From Aquirhabdus sp. (lineage in GTDB: Bacteria; Pseudomonadota; Gammaproteobacteria; Pseudomonadales; Moraxellaceae), in contig JASLGO010000084.1 of NCBI GenBank assembly GCA_030150135.1, positions 1 to 47,737 on the forward strand: DNA of 47,737 nucleotides, in the 5' to 3' direction. The position numbers and the translations under genes were made by a program. Under the pieces are notes generated by a model that was not told the origin of the DNA, ran no database searches, and worked only from the letters and a program-made list of their open reading frames with translations. Shown here one piece after another: positions 7,554 to 14,727 of this stretch. The first letter of the stretch is position 1; every line of letters begins with the position of its first letter.

Positions 7554-7604
7554 ATTCTAATTTAAAAAAGCAAAGTAGGATATAACTAATTTGTACTTCT
7601 TTAT

Positions 7605-8141
7605 TTATTGATAGATCTTTCCATTGCGCTTTAACCAACCATCTTCATGTCGTCCATTCGGATCGCGATGTGTCCAGTGAATTAATCCACCTTGACTGTT
7701 ACTAATATAAATACCTTTAAAAACAACAGTATCACCTTCGCTTAACAGTTCAACGCGCGGTGCAAGGTCGATATTATGTACGATCAAGACTGTTTGCCCA
7801 GAAGGTAATCGTAAAATAAAACGTTGATGGCGACTGTCGTGATCTCCATTAAATTGGTCACCACCTGTTTTATTGTCATCGGGAAGTATTTTGATCACTG
7901 TTCCGTTACCTGTAACCTCACTGTGGTTTATAAATCCTTCATTGGATTGAGATGTTGTTGAGTCATCAGCAGCATGATTGGCAGCGAGAGTGACCTGCCG
8001 ATCAAATTGCGCGGTTTGTTGGTTGTTATTCGATGTGTTGTTTGGCGTGTGGTTGAGATTGCCGAGATGCTTGGTGCCTGTATAACTCACATACAGCGCA
8101 GCGATAAACGCGAGTATTTTGATCCATATTCGTCTATTCAA
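7605..8141 (-). CDS. DUF3465-domain membrane-anchored protein
   Basis: The 178-residue protein has an N-terminal membrane anchor (residues ~5-22, IWIKILAFIAALYVSYTG), a polar Asn/Ser/Gln-rich linker to about residue 70, then a DUF3465 domain. That domain contains VIKILPDDN, HQRFILRLPSGQTVLIVHNIDLAPRVE, GDTVVFKGIY and HWTHRDPNGRHEDGWLKRNGKIYQ, which are characteristic family strings suggesting a small beta-barrel fold. Function of the family is not established. The start is a TTG at 8141 with AAAGG about 8 nt upstream; I see no better ATG. It is followed by the DUF4198 gene on the same strand, but the Fur box lies between them, so co-transcription is uncertain. Confidence 0.8.
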   Translation of the reverse strand: MNRRIWIKILAFIAALYVSYTGTKHLGNLNHTPNNTSNNNQQTAQFDRQVTLAANHAADDSTTSQSNEGFINHSEVTGNGTVIKILPDDNKTGGDQFNGDHDSRHQRFILRLPSGQTVLIVHNIDLAPRVELLSEGDTVVFKGIYISNSQGGLIHWTHRDPNGRHEDGWLKRNGKIYQ

Positions 8142-8176
8142 AGCTGCACCTTTATGTGTTGTTGAGTCAGTTAAAT

Positions 8177-9283
8177 TTATTCAGGTTTTCCAACAACCGC
8201 CGCATAACCCGTGACTTCTTCACGGTCATGGTAGAGTTGTCGGAATTCAAGGCGTTCTAGTTTTTTGCCTGATTTTTTTACAATACCTTCGATCAGATCT
8301 TTACAGAATAAGACTTCGTCCAAACGAGTTTTCATCGGGAGTTTTAAGTTAAAAATAGCACGTCCAGCATCACCATCTGCTAACCAATCACCAATGAGTT
8401 CCGCCACACGTGCAGGCTGTTCAACCATATCACAAACTAGCCAATGTACAGGGCGTTTCGGGCGATAGATAAAGCCGTCTGTTTTGAAGTGTTCAACGAG
8501 TCCTGTGTCCATGAGTTTTTCATTCATCGCGCCGTTATCGATTGCGATGACTTGAATGCCATGTTGCACCAGTTGCCATGTCCAGCCTCCTGGACATGCA
8601 CCGAGATCGACAGCAGTTAGACCTTCACGTAACCATTCTTTTTGTTCATCGGCATTTAAGAAATATGCAAAGGCTTCGGTGAGTTTCAGTGTTGAACGAC
8701 TTGGTGCATCAGCAGGCATTTTCAAGCGAGGAATGCCCATTGGCCAGCGCAAAGTTTGTCCCATTTCGCTCATGCCAAACCATGCCGATGTGCCATCAAT
8801 AAATACTAAATGCGCACGCATTTTTGCTTCGCGATCGAGAATACCTTGTTTTCCTGCCGCAGACAGGAAGGGCTTCTGGAAGCGTTCAAAGAGATCAGAG
8901 AGGCTCTTGCCATCATTGGTGTCAGGATGATCTAGATAAATCGCACTGAATTTCATGCCAGACATGGCAGTAAGAATCGGTGTAATGCGATCTTTAGCAT
9001 CGAAATACAGCGGTTTTTTATCGAGTAAGCGAATGACTTGGCGAGAAAAAATCAGATCACGCGTGACAGGCCACTTTGGACTATGACCAATCCAAACGAC
9101 TTGACCGCTCACTTTTTCGTAATTTGCGTAGCCGTCACCACCTTCTTGACCGAGCCAACGCTCTAATTCTTCTGCACATTCCCGCTCAAAACCCGGACGG
9201 CAGAGTGAAAGTAAACCAACGATTTGTGGTTTGATCGATTTTCCACTCGGTTTGTGAGCAGCTTTTGTGTTTTCAGAAGTCAT
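8177..9283 (-). CDS. rlmM: 23S rRNA (cytidine-2498-2'-O)-methyltransferase RlmM
   Basis: The 368-residue protein carries an N-terminal THUMP-like part (GLLSLCRPGFERECAEELERW) and a C-terminal RrmJ-type Rossmann methyltransferase. The SAM motif is AVDLGACPGGWTWQLV near residue 225, followed by VIAIDNGAM, with WLVCDMVEQPARVAELI and the catalytic-region IFNLKLPMKTR further on. The length is typical for YgdE/RlmM. It is divergently transcribed from sat, sharing the 182-bp spacer with the sat promoter. Confidence 0.95.
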   Translation of the reverse strand: MTSENTKAAHKPSGKSIKPQIVGLLSLCRPGFERECAEELERWLGQEGGDGYANYEKVSGQVVWIGHSPKWPVTRDLIFSRQVIRLLDKKPLYFDAKDRITPILTAMSGMKFSAIYLDHPDTNDGKSLSDLFERFQKPFLSAAGKQGILDREAKMRAHLVFIDGTSAWFGMSEMGQTLRWPMGIPRLKMPADAPSRSTLKLTEAFAYFLNADEQKEWLREGLTAVDLGACPGGWTWQLVQHGIQVIAIDNGAMNEKLMDTGLVEHFKTDGFIYRPKRPVHWLVCDMVEQPARVAELIGDWLADGDAGRAIFNLKLPMKTRLDEVLFCKDLIEGIVKKSGKKLERLEFRQLYHDREEVTGYAAVVGKPE

Positions 9284-9302
9284 TGAATGAGGCGCTTAAA
9301 GT

Positions 9303-9332
9303 TTGGATTAAAGAGTTGGGAGGTATTATAAT
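9303..9332 (+). promoter_or_regulatory. Sigma-70 promoter of sat
   Basis: TTGGAT (9303-9308), an 18-bp spacer and a perfect TATAAT (9327-9332) face sat. Transcription from about 9339 would leave a leader of roughly 125 nt before the ATG. No clear riboswitch is visible in that leader. Confidence 0.6.
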
Positions 9333-9465
9333 CGCAACCGCGCTTTTTAATGCATTGTTATCGGTTTTTGTTGCTCAACATTGTTACTCAATCAAGTGAC
9401 TTTGCCATTTTGAGGCATCTAGATTCTTACGTCGTTACACTTTTTAATTTTTCACCGGAGTTTTC

Positions 9466-10680
9466 ATGGCCTTAGTTCCCCCACACGGCAGCCCAACCCT
9501 CATTACTTTATTACTTGAAGGTGATGCTTTAACCGCAGCGCAGCAACATGCTCAAACATTGACTAAAATCAATTTGAGCTCACGTGAAGTAGGCGACTTG
9601 ATCATGTTAGGTATCGGTGGTTTTACACCGCTTACTGGCTTCATGGGTGAGAAAGATTGGAAAGGCGTTGTCACCAACATGCAATTGGAAAACGGCTTGT
9701 TCTGGCCAATTCCAATTACATTATCAACTGACAAGGCGACTGCTGATACATTGAGTATCGGTCAAGAAGTTGCGCTGGTGGATAAAGACAGCGGCGAAAT
9801 CATGGGTATCCTGACTTTGTCAGAAAAATATGGCATTGATAAAGAATTAGAATGCCGTGAAGTGTTTGGTACGACTGACCTTGAACACCCAGGTGTGAAA
9901 ATGGTCATGAACCAAGGCGAAGTTAACCTTGCTGGTTCAGTAAAAGTGTTGTCACAAGGTGAGTTCCCAACCAAATATGCTGGCATCTACATGACTCCAG
10001 CAGAAACACGCAAATTGTTTGAAGAGAAAGGTTGGAAAACGATTGCAGCGTTCCAAACCCGTAACCCAATGCATCGCTCACATGAATATTTGGCAAAAAT
10101 CGCTGTTGAAATTTGTGATGGTGTGATGATTCACTCATTGCTCGGTGAATTGAAAGAAGGTGATATTCCTGCGGAAGTTCGCCAAGAAGCGATTGGTGTA
10201 TTGATCGATAAATACTTCAAGAAAGATACCGTCATCCAATCAGGTTATCCACTTGATATGCGTTATGCAGGTCCACGTGAAGCGTTGCTTCATGCATTGT
10301 TCCGTCAAAACTATGGCTGTTCACATCTCATCGTGGGTCGTGACCATGCGGGCGTGGGCGACTATTATGGTCCATTTGATGCGCAACATATTTTTGACGA
10401 AATTGGTCGTGATGCACTGATTACTCAGCCATTGAAAATTGACTGGACATTCTGGTGTAACGCATGTGAGGCAATGGCTTCAACCAAAACCTGTCCACAT
10501 GATGCATCAAACCATGTCAAAGTTTCGGGGACCAAATTGCGTAAAGCATTGTCAGAAGACGAAGAAGTTCCAGCGAATTTCAGCCGTCCAGAAGTGTTGG
10601 CAATTCTGCGTCAATACTATGCAGGTATTGCAAAAGAAGACCGTGTAAAAGTTGAGTTGAAAGGACATTCTGCAAAATAA
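9466..10680 (+). CDS. sat: Sulfate adenylyltransferase (ATP sulfurylase, Sat type)
   Basis: The 404-residue enzyme makes adenosine 5'-phosphosulfate from ATP and sulfate. It is the homo-oligomeric Sat type, not the CysD/CysN heterodimer. Motifs seen are FTPLTGFMG, the nucleotide-binding QTRNPMHRSHEYL with an HxxH pair, GRDHAGVGDYYG, and a cysteine cluster FWCNACEAMASTKTCPHD near residue 330-345 that resembles the zinc site of thermophile/sulfur-oxidiser Sat. No APS kinase domain is fused. SD CGGAG lies before the ATG. No other sulfur genes adjoin it; here it probably serves sulfate assimilation. Confidence 0.95.
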   Translation: MALVPPHGSPTLITLLLEGDALTAAQQHAQTLTKINLSSREVGDLIMLGIGGFTPLTGFMGEKDWKGVVTNMQLENGLFWPIPITLSTDKATADTLSIGQEVALVDKDSGEIMGILTLSEKYGIDKELECREVFGTTDLEHPGVKMVMNQGEVNLAGSVKVLSQGEFPTKYAGIYMTPAETRKLFEEKGWKTIAAFQTRNPMHRSHEYLAKIAVEICDGVMIHSLLGELKEGDIPAEVRQEAIGVLIDKYFKKDTVIQSGYPLDMRYAGPREALLHALFRQNYGCSHLIVGRDHAGVGDYYGPFDAQHIFDEIGRDALITQPLKIDWTFWCNACEAMASTKTCPHDASNHVKVSGTKLRKALSEDEEVPANFSRPEVLAILRQYYAGIAKEDRVKVELKGHSAK

Positions 10681-10703
10681 TTTTGCAAATGTACTGATAT
10701 TTG

Positions 10704-10738
10704 AAAAGGTGATTGCTCGGTGGGTGGTCACCTTTTTA
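10704..10738 (+). terminator. Terminator of sat
   Basis: AAAAGGTGA and TCACCTTTT form a stem with a 16-nt loop, followed by a run of Ts, about 25 bp after the sat stop codon. Confidence 0.75.
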
Positions 10739-10772
10739 TTATATAAATAGTCTATTTTGAAGTAGCCAGAAT

Positions 10773-11237
10773 ATGATTCACATCATTCTCCATGAACCTG
10801 AAATTCCGGGCAACACAGGTAATATTATTCGCCTATGTGCAAATACGGGTGCGCATTTGCATCTGATTGAACCGCTTGGTTTTGAGCTGGAAGATAAACA
10901 ATTAAGACGAGCAGGGTTGGATTACCATGAATGGGCGCGCTTAAAAGTCTGGCCGAATCTAGAGGCGTGTTTAGAGCATGTTAAGGCATTAGGAATTACA
11001 AATATTTTTCCATTGACGACCAAAGGGATGACATCACCTTTTGAGTCGGATTTGAACCGTCCAGTGGCTTTTTTGTTTGGTGCTGAGACCCGAGGACTGC
11101 CGCTTGAAGTCCGTGAAATGTTTCCTGCTGATCAATGGTTAAGGTTACCGATGCAACCAGATTCACGTAGTTTGAATTTGTCGAATTCAGCAGCAGTCAT
11201 GGTATATGAGGCTTGGCGGCAGCAGGGCTTTCGGTAA
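10773..11237 (+). CDS. trmL: tRNA (cytidine(34)-2'-O)-methyltransferase TrmL
   Basis: The 154-residue SPOUT methyltransferase modifies the wobble base of tRNA-Leu isoacceptors. Characteristic motifs are IILHEPEIPGNTGNIIRLCANTG at the N-terminus, LDYHEWARL, and the knot-forming FLFGAETRGLP and LRLPMQPDSRSLNLSNSAAVMVYE. The length is exactly that of YibK/TrmL minimal enzymes. It has no clear SD and lies 35 bp after the sat terminator, so it may have its own weak promoter. Confidence 0.95.
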   Translation: MIHIILHEPEIPGNTGNIIRLCANTGAHLHLIEPLGFELEDKQLRRAGLDYHEWARLKVWPNLEACLEHVKALGITNIFPLTTKGMTSPFESDLNRPVAFLFGAETRGLPLEVREMFPADQWLRLPMQPDSRSLNLSNSAAVMVYEAWRQQGFR

Positions 11238-11397
11238 AATAATGATGGGGCGAATCATCTAGAAATTAAAGTTCTAGATGATTATGTATACAGATAACAA
11301 TGAAACTTACGATAACTATATTCTACGTTTTTGCTCAAATTTGCATGGTAAAGTGATTAAATGGCTCACTGGTTCAAATCGCTTGAGGAGATCAGAC

Positions 11398-11718
11398 ATG
11401 ATTAAACATCTGGTGATGGGCTTGGTATTGGTCGGATTTGGAAATCATGCAGTTGCTCATGTGACTACGATGACGAATAATGAGCTGGATGAGGTAGTAC
11501 TTCCAACACAGGAACAAGGACAACTACAGCCTGTATTGCCACAATATGATGCGAATGGACAGATTGGTTCTGTCTCAACTGAGATCAATCCTATTTCTAC
11601 GAATGGCATGCAAGGTATTCGTGTAGAAACATCTAACACGCCAGTGATGCCTACACTTCCTCCAGCAGTTGTTTCTCAGCTTAACCAAATCTTTAATATT
11701 GCGAGTCAGAATAGGTAG
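11398..11718 (+). CDS. Small exported protein of unknown function
   Basis: From the ATG at 11398 (GAGGAG about 9 nt upstream) a 106-residue protein begins with a signal peptide, MIKHLVMGLVLVGFGNHAVA, cleaved before HVTTMT. The mature part is short, polar and Pro/Gln/Asn-rich (QEQGQLQPVLPQYDANGQIG, TPVMPTLPPAVVSQLNQIF), without a recognisable domain. The reading frame is open further upstream to 11278, but the SD and signal peptide favour the internal start. It is probably periplasmic. The candidate structured RNA begins about 55 bp downstream. Confidence 0.6.
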   Translation: MIKHLVMGLVLVGFGNHAVAHVTTMTNNELDEVVLPTQEQGQLQPVLPQYDANGQIGSVSTEINPISTNGMQGIRVETSNTPVMPTLPPAVVSQLNQIFNIASQNR

Positions 11719-11760
11719 GCAAAGCCCGATAAGCGGTACTGGTCTGGTTAAAAAACATGC

Positions 11761-11766
11761 TATAAT
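11761..11766 (+). promoter_or_regulatory. Promoter (-10 box) of the candidate structured RNA
   Basis: A perfect TATAAT lies 7 bp before the predicted RNA start at about 11773. A -35 match is poor (ACTGGT at 17 bp). The -10 box is bracketed by the inverted repeat GTACTGG (11736-11742) and CCAGTAC (11771-11777), a possible operator. Confidence 0.5.
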
Positions 11767-11772
11767 GCAGCC

Positions 11773-11988
11773 AGTACGGAGCGTTTTATAGACTCTGTTT
11801 TGCGAGCTGTTGGATGGTTTAGGTAAGAGCCTACATTTTCCGTACAATTGGTATTTTATTATGAGCACCGTCTACTACCATCTTGCTCTGTGAAGTAAGA
11901 GCGGAGAGAGGTCAAAATACCAAACACCGTGACAAGCCTCTTTAGCGATTTAAGTTAAAGTGAACATAGAGGCTGTTGCGGTTTTTTA
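11773..11988 (+). ncRNA. Candidate structured non-coding RNA, about 215 nt, family not recognised
   Basis: The stretch has promoter, structure and terminator but no credible coding frame. Domain 1 is closed by GTACGGA (11774-11780) with TCCGTAC (11839-11845) and contains a TAGG/CCTA hairpin at 11820-11833. Domain 2 is closed by ten perfect pairs, TTGGTATTTT (11848-11857) with AAAATACCAA (11914-11923), and holds a GCTCT/AGAGC hairpin. An intrinsic terminator follows at 11926-11988. The sequence does not match tmRNA, 4.5S RNA or RNase P RNA as I know them. 6S RNA cannot be excluded by size, but the two-domain shape is not its single long hairpin. Confidence 0.55.
11926..11988 (+). terminator. 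Intrinsic terminator of the candidate RNA
   Basis: ACCGTGAC-A-AGCCTCT (11926-11941) pairs with AGAGGCTGTTGCGGT (11968-11982): about 15 pairs including wobbles, with one bulged A. A T-run follows directly. The loop is 26 nt, longer than usual. Confidence 0.65.
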
Positions 11989-12084
11989 TTGTCTGGGTTT
12001 TGGTGAGAGAAAATTAGTTTTGATTTGGTGCAATGCGCTTTTGCTGATAGCACTCTATATAAGCTATGACAGCCTCAATTTAAA

Positions 12085-12477
12085 TTATTTCTTTATCCAA
12101 TCTACACTTGTCTTTACTCTGCTTTCTGGAGTCCAAGAAACTGTAACCTTAACAAGTAGGTCATTGTTGTGACTATGCCACGAATACATATATTCTCCAG
12201 CATCTCTCCCTGTTCTTTTATAGTATTCGAAATCAGGTCCTTCAAGATCATTTAATGTAACCCCATATTCTGAACAGTTTTTAAGACATTCTTTTCCTAA
12301 AATAGATTTAACAATTTCTTTTTGTTTATCTTTCTCTGAGGAGTTAATCCACAAATTTATTGGCATCCACAATACATAACCTATAGCAGCTACAACCAAA
12401 GCCTTTCCTATAGAAAAGTCACTTCTTTTTCTGATTTCATCTTTTTCCAATTTTCTGATCAGATTAGCCATTCTCAC
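12085..12477 (-). CDS. Hypothetical single-pass membrane protein (130 aa), AT-rich
   Basis: I do not recognise this protein. It has a charged N-terminus (residues 1-24, LIRKLEKDEIRKRSD), one membrane helix around residues 25-44 (KALVVAAIGYVLWMPINLWI) and a soluble C-terminal part with two Cys (GKECLKNCSEYG), many aromatics and WHSHNNDLLVKVTVSW, suggesting a small extracytoplasmic beta domain. GTG at 12477 or ATG at 12471 could be the start. Base composition is clearly more AT-rich than its neighbours, which hints at recent acquisition. It is convergent with the candidate RNA and isolated from argD. Confidence 0.6.
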   Translation of the reverse strand: MRMANLIRKLEKDEIRKRSDFSIGKALVVAAIGYVLWMPINLWINSSEKDKQKEIVKSILGKECLKNCSEYGVTLNDLEGPDFEYYKRTGRDAGEYMYSWHSHNNDLLVKVTVSWTPESRVKTSVDWIKK

Positions 12478-12591
12478 ATTCCAAAAATGAAGATAATTTT
12501 CAACCTTTTAATTACAGTACACCCCCCATATCTATCTAATAATCCAGACAATAATAATTCATCATTAAACAATGGAGGGGCGTATTAAATA

Positions 12592-12612
12592 AGGGTGCGC
12601 ATTGCACACCCT
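12592..12612 (-). terminator. Possible terminator hairpin downstream of argD
   Basis: AGGGTG (12592-12597) pairs with CACCCT (12607-12612). On the minus strand it is followed by TTATTTAAT, a weak U-tract, about 65 bp after the argD stop. Confidence 0.35.
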
Positions 12613-12678
12613 ATACTTGTTTGGCAAAAAATTATACGCTTACACTTTTACTCATAAAAGAGAAGGACATTCACATCA

Positions 12679-13902
12679 TTACTTCGCCAAGAAATCCTTC
12701 ACCAAGACTACTAGACGCTTAATAATTTCATCAGCATCCGCCTGACTTAAATTAAGTGGTGGTAGTAGGCGAATCACATTGTCCGCAGTGACATTGATAA
12801 TGAGATGCTGTTCATCACGCGCACGCGCAACCAACTCACCACAAGCGCGCGGCAACTCAATCCCCAAGATCATACCAAAGCCACGCACAGTGACACCTAA
12901 TCCAGCAAGTTCTTGAGCAAAACGATCTTTCAAGTAGCCACCAACAGTCGCTGCATTCTCAATCGCTTGTTCTTTTTGAATACTATCAATCACTGCGTAA
13001 ACTGTACGGCAGGCAAGTGGAGTACCGCCAAACGTTGAGCCGTGATTACCTGCACCAAAAAGATCGTAAGCTTTGTCACGAACCAAGCATGCACCAACAG
13101 GGAAACCGTTGCCCAAGCCTTTTGCAGTGGTTAACACATCAGGTTTAATCGCAGTATGTTGATAGGCGAAATATTTGCCAGTACGTCCATTACCAGTTTG
13201 GATTTCGTCGAGCATGAGTAACCAGTCATGCTGATCGCAGAGATTGCGCAGTTGTTCAAGGTAGACAAAACCTTGAGGCGCAGTATTAACACCGCCTTCG
13301 CCTTGAATTGGTTCGACCAAAATCGCCACGATGTCGTCGTGCGCTTTAGCCAATGCTTCGATGGCAGCGACATCACCAAATGGAACGCGCAAGAATCCTT
13401 CCACGAGAGGGTAGAAGCCTTTTTGGACTTTTTCGTTGCCTGTTGCAGATAATGTTGCCAGCGTCCGACCATGGAATGATTTCTCCATGACGATGATTTT
13501 TGGCGTGGTAATGCCTTTTTTATAAGCACTCATACGCGCAAGTTTGATCGCAGCTTCATTGGCTTCTGCGCCGCTGTTGGCAAAGAAACAACGCTCCATG
13601 CCGCCGACTTGGCAGAGCAAACGTCCAGCTTCTTCTTGCCAAGGAATCTGGAATAAATTACTGGTATGTACCAATGTTGATGTTTGTTCAATCATCGCAG
13701 CAGTAACAGCAGGATGACAATGTCCTAAACCACACACAGCAATGCCAGTGAGCGCATCAAGATAAGCAGTACCATCTTGTGTATATAAATAAGTACCTTG
13801 GCCTCGTACAAACGCAATCGGTTGACGCGCATAGGTCGGCATCAAGAAACTGGTTTGGTCATTCGATGGAATGACTGGTGTGGGAGTAAGAGTTGAGTTC
13901 AT
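12679..13902 (-). CDS. argD: Acetylornithine (succinyl-diaminopimelate) aminotransferase
   Basis: The 407-residue class III PLP aminotransferase acts in arginine and probably lysine biosynthesis. Seen are LDALTGIAVCGLGHCHPAV, FFANSGAEANEAAIKLAR, FHGRTLATLSATGN, VEPIQGEGG, the PLP-Asp in LLMLDEIQTGNGRTG, the PLP lysine in TTAKGLGNGFPVGA and HGSTFGGTPLACR. ArgD and AstC cannot be separated from sequence; no astADBE genes adjoin it, which favours the biosynthetic enzyme. It is divergent from grxD. Confidence 0.92.
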   Translation of the reverse strand: MNSTLTPTPVIPSNDQTSFLMPTYARQPIAFVRGQGTYLYTQDGTAYLDALTGIAVCGLGHCHPAVTAAMIEQTSTLVHTSNLFQIPWQEEAGRLLCQVGGMERCFFANSGAEANEAAIKLARMSAYKKGITTPKIIVMEKSFHGRTLATLSATGNEKVQKGFYPLVEGFLRVPFGDVAAIEALAKAHDDIVAILVEPIQGEGGVNTAPQGFVYLEQLRNLCDQHDWLLMLDEIQTGNGRTGKYFAYQHTAIKPDVLTTAKGLGNGFPVGACLVRDKAYDLFGAGNHGSTFGGTPLACRTVYAVIDSIQKEQAIENAATVGGYLKDRFAQELAGLGVTVRGFGMILGIELPRACGELVARARDEQHLIINVTADNVIRLLPPLNLSQADADEIIKRLVVLVKDFLAK

Positions 13903-14073
13903 GGCAGATTCCCGACTAGACCAAAGTATGGTGTTGCTAAAATGGATTTGTAAAACTGGGTTGTTATGTTAGCAAATAATGCAGTGAATAATGTTAAATC
14001 CAAATGGATTTTATCGTGTAGGTGTTGAATTGAGATCTTGTGAACGATCCGTCAAAAAAGACACATGCAATCA

Positions 14074-14103
14074 TTACGCTTTTGAGTCTATCAGCGGTAT
14101 AAT
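14074..14103 (+). promoter_or_regulatory. Candidate promoter of grxD
   Basis: A perfect TATAAT (14098-14103) lies 18 bp after a poor -35 match, TTACGC (14074-14079), and 37 bp before the grxD ATG. Confidence 0.4.
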
Positions 14104-14139
14104 CAGCGCATATTCTTATTTTTGAATCAGGTCATCATC

Positions 14140-14484
14140 ATGTCAGATGTTCAAGCCAATGCAACCGAAACGTTGATCCGTGAGCAAATTGCAAAACACC
14201 CAGTGATTTTGTATATGAAAGGCACCCCACAATTCCCACAATGTGGTTTTTCTGCGCGTACAGTCGAAGCGTTGAGCCAAATTGGTCGTCCTTTTGCATT
14301 CGTGAATATTCTGGAGAATCCAGATATTCGTGCAACGCTGCCACGTATTGCTAATTGGCCAACATTTCCTCAATTGTGGGTGAATGGTGAGTTGATCGGC
14401 GGCTGCGATATCGTCACAGATATGTTCCGCAATGGCGAACTTAAGCCTTTAATCGAAGAGTTCAGCCCAGCACCATCTGCATAA
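14140..14484 (+). CDS. grxD: Monothiol glutaredoxin (Grx4 family)
   Basis: From the ATG at 14140 the 114-residue protein carries the CGFS active site in MKGTPQFPQCGFSARTVEAL, the GSH-binding NWPTFPQLWVNGELIGGCDIV and a C-terminal helix. CGFS monothiol glutaredoxins bind a [2Fe-2S] cluster with glutathione and BolA and serve in iron-sulfur cluster delivery. An in-frame TTG six codons upstream exists, but the ATG fits family N-termini (MSDV...). A terminator follows at 14514-14541, so it appears monocistronic. Confidence 0.95.
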   Translation: MSDVQANATETLIREQIAKHPVILYMKGTPQFPQCGFSARTVEALSQIGRPFAFVNILENPDIRATLPRIANWPTFPQLWVNGELIGGCDIVTDMFRNGELKPLIEEFSPAPSA

Positions 14485-14513
14485 TTGATGTGGTTGAGTT
14501 AAATCCTATTTTA

Positions 14514-14541
14514 AGAAGAGCCGTTAGTCGGCTCTTTTTTA
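14514..14541 (+). terminator. Terminator of grxD
   Basis: AAGAGCCG-TTAG-TCGGCTCTT hairpin followed by a T-run, about 30 bp after the grxD stop. Confidence 0.9.
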
Positions 14542-14727
14542 TTTTTGGATAAGTAGTTCTTGAAGAGAGATGAATTTAATTCAATCTGAAGTGTTATAAT
14601 CTTCACCAGTATTATGATTAAGACAGCGACTTAAGTTTTTAAATCTAGGGGTTTGTCTGTCAGAAATAAAAAATAGTTTATGCAATGAAAAAAATAAGTG
14701 AATGCTGAGCTAAGGATTAATAATGAC

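Noticed and set aside
11278..11397. Upstream in-frame extension of the small exported protein
   Set aside because: An SD and signal peptide mark the ATG at 11398; the extra 40 residues have no SD and would hide the signal peptide.
11773..11988. Candidate RNA as a CsrA sponge (RsmX/Y/Z or CsrB type)
   Set aside because: Only three GGA motifs are visible and not arranged in repeated hairpin loops.
11960..12172. Seventy-codon plus-strand hydrophobic frame
   Set aside because: It overlaps the candidate RNA terminator and the 3' end of the minus-strand membrane protein gene, with no SD.
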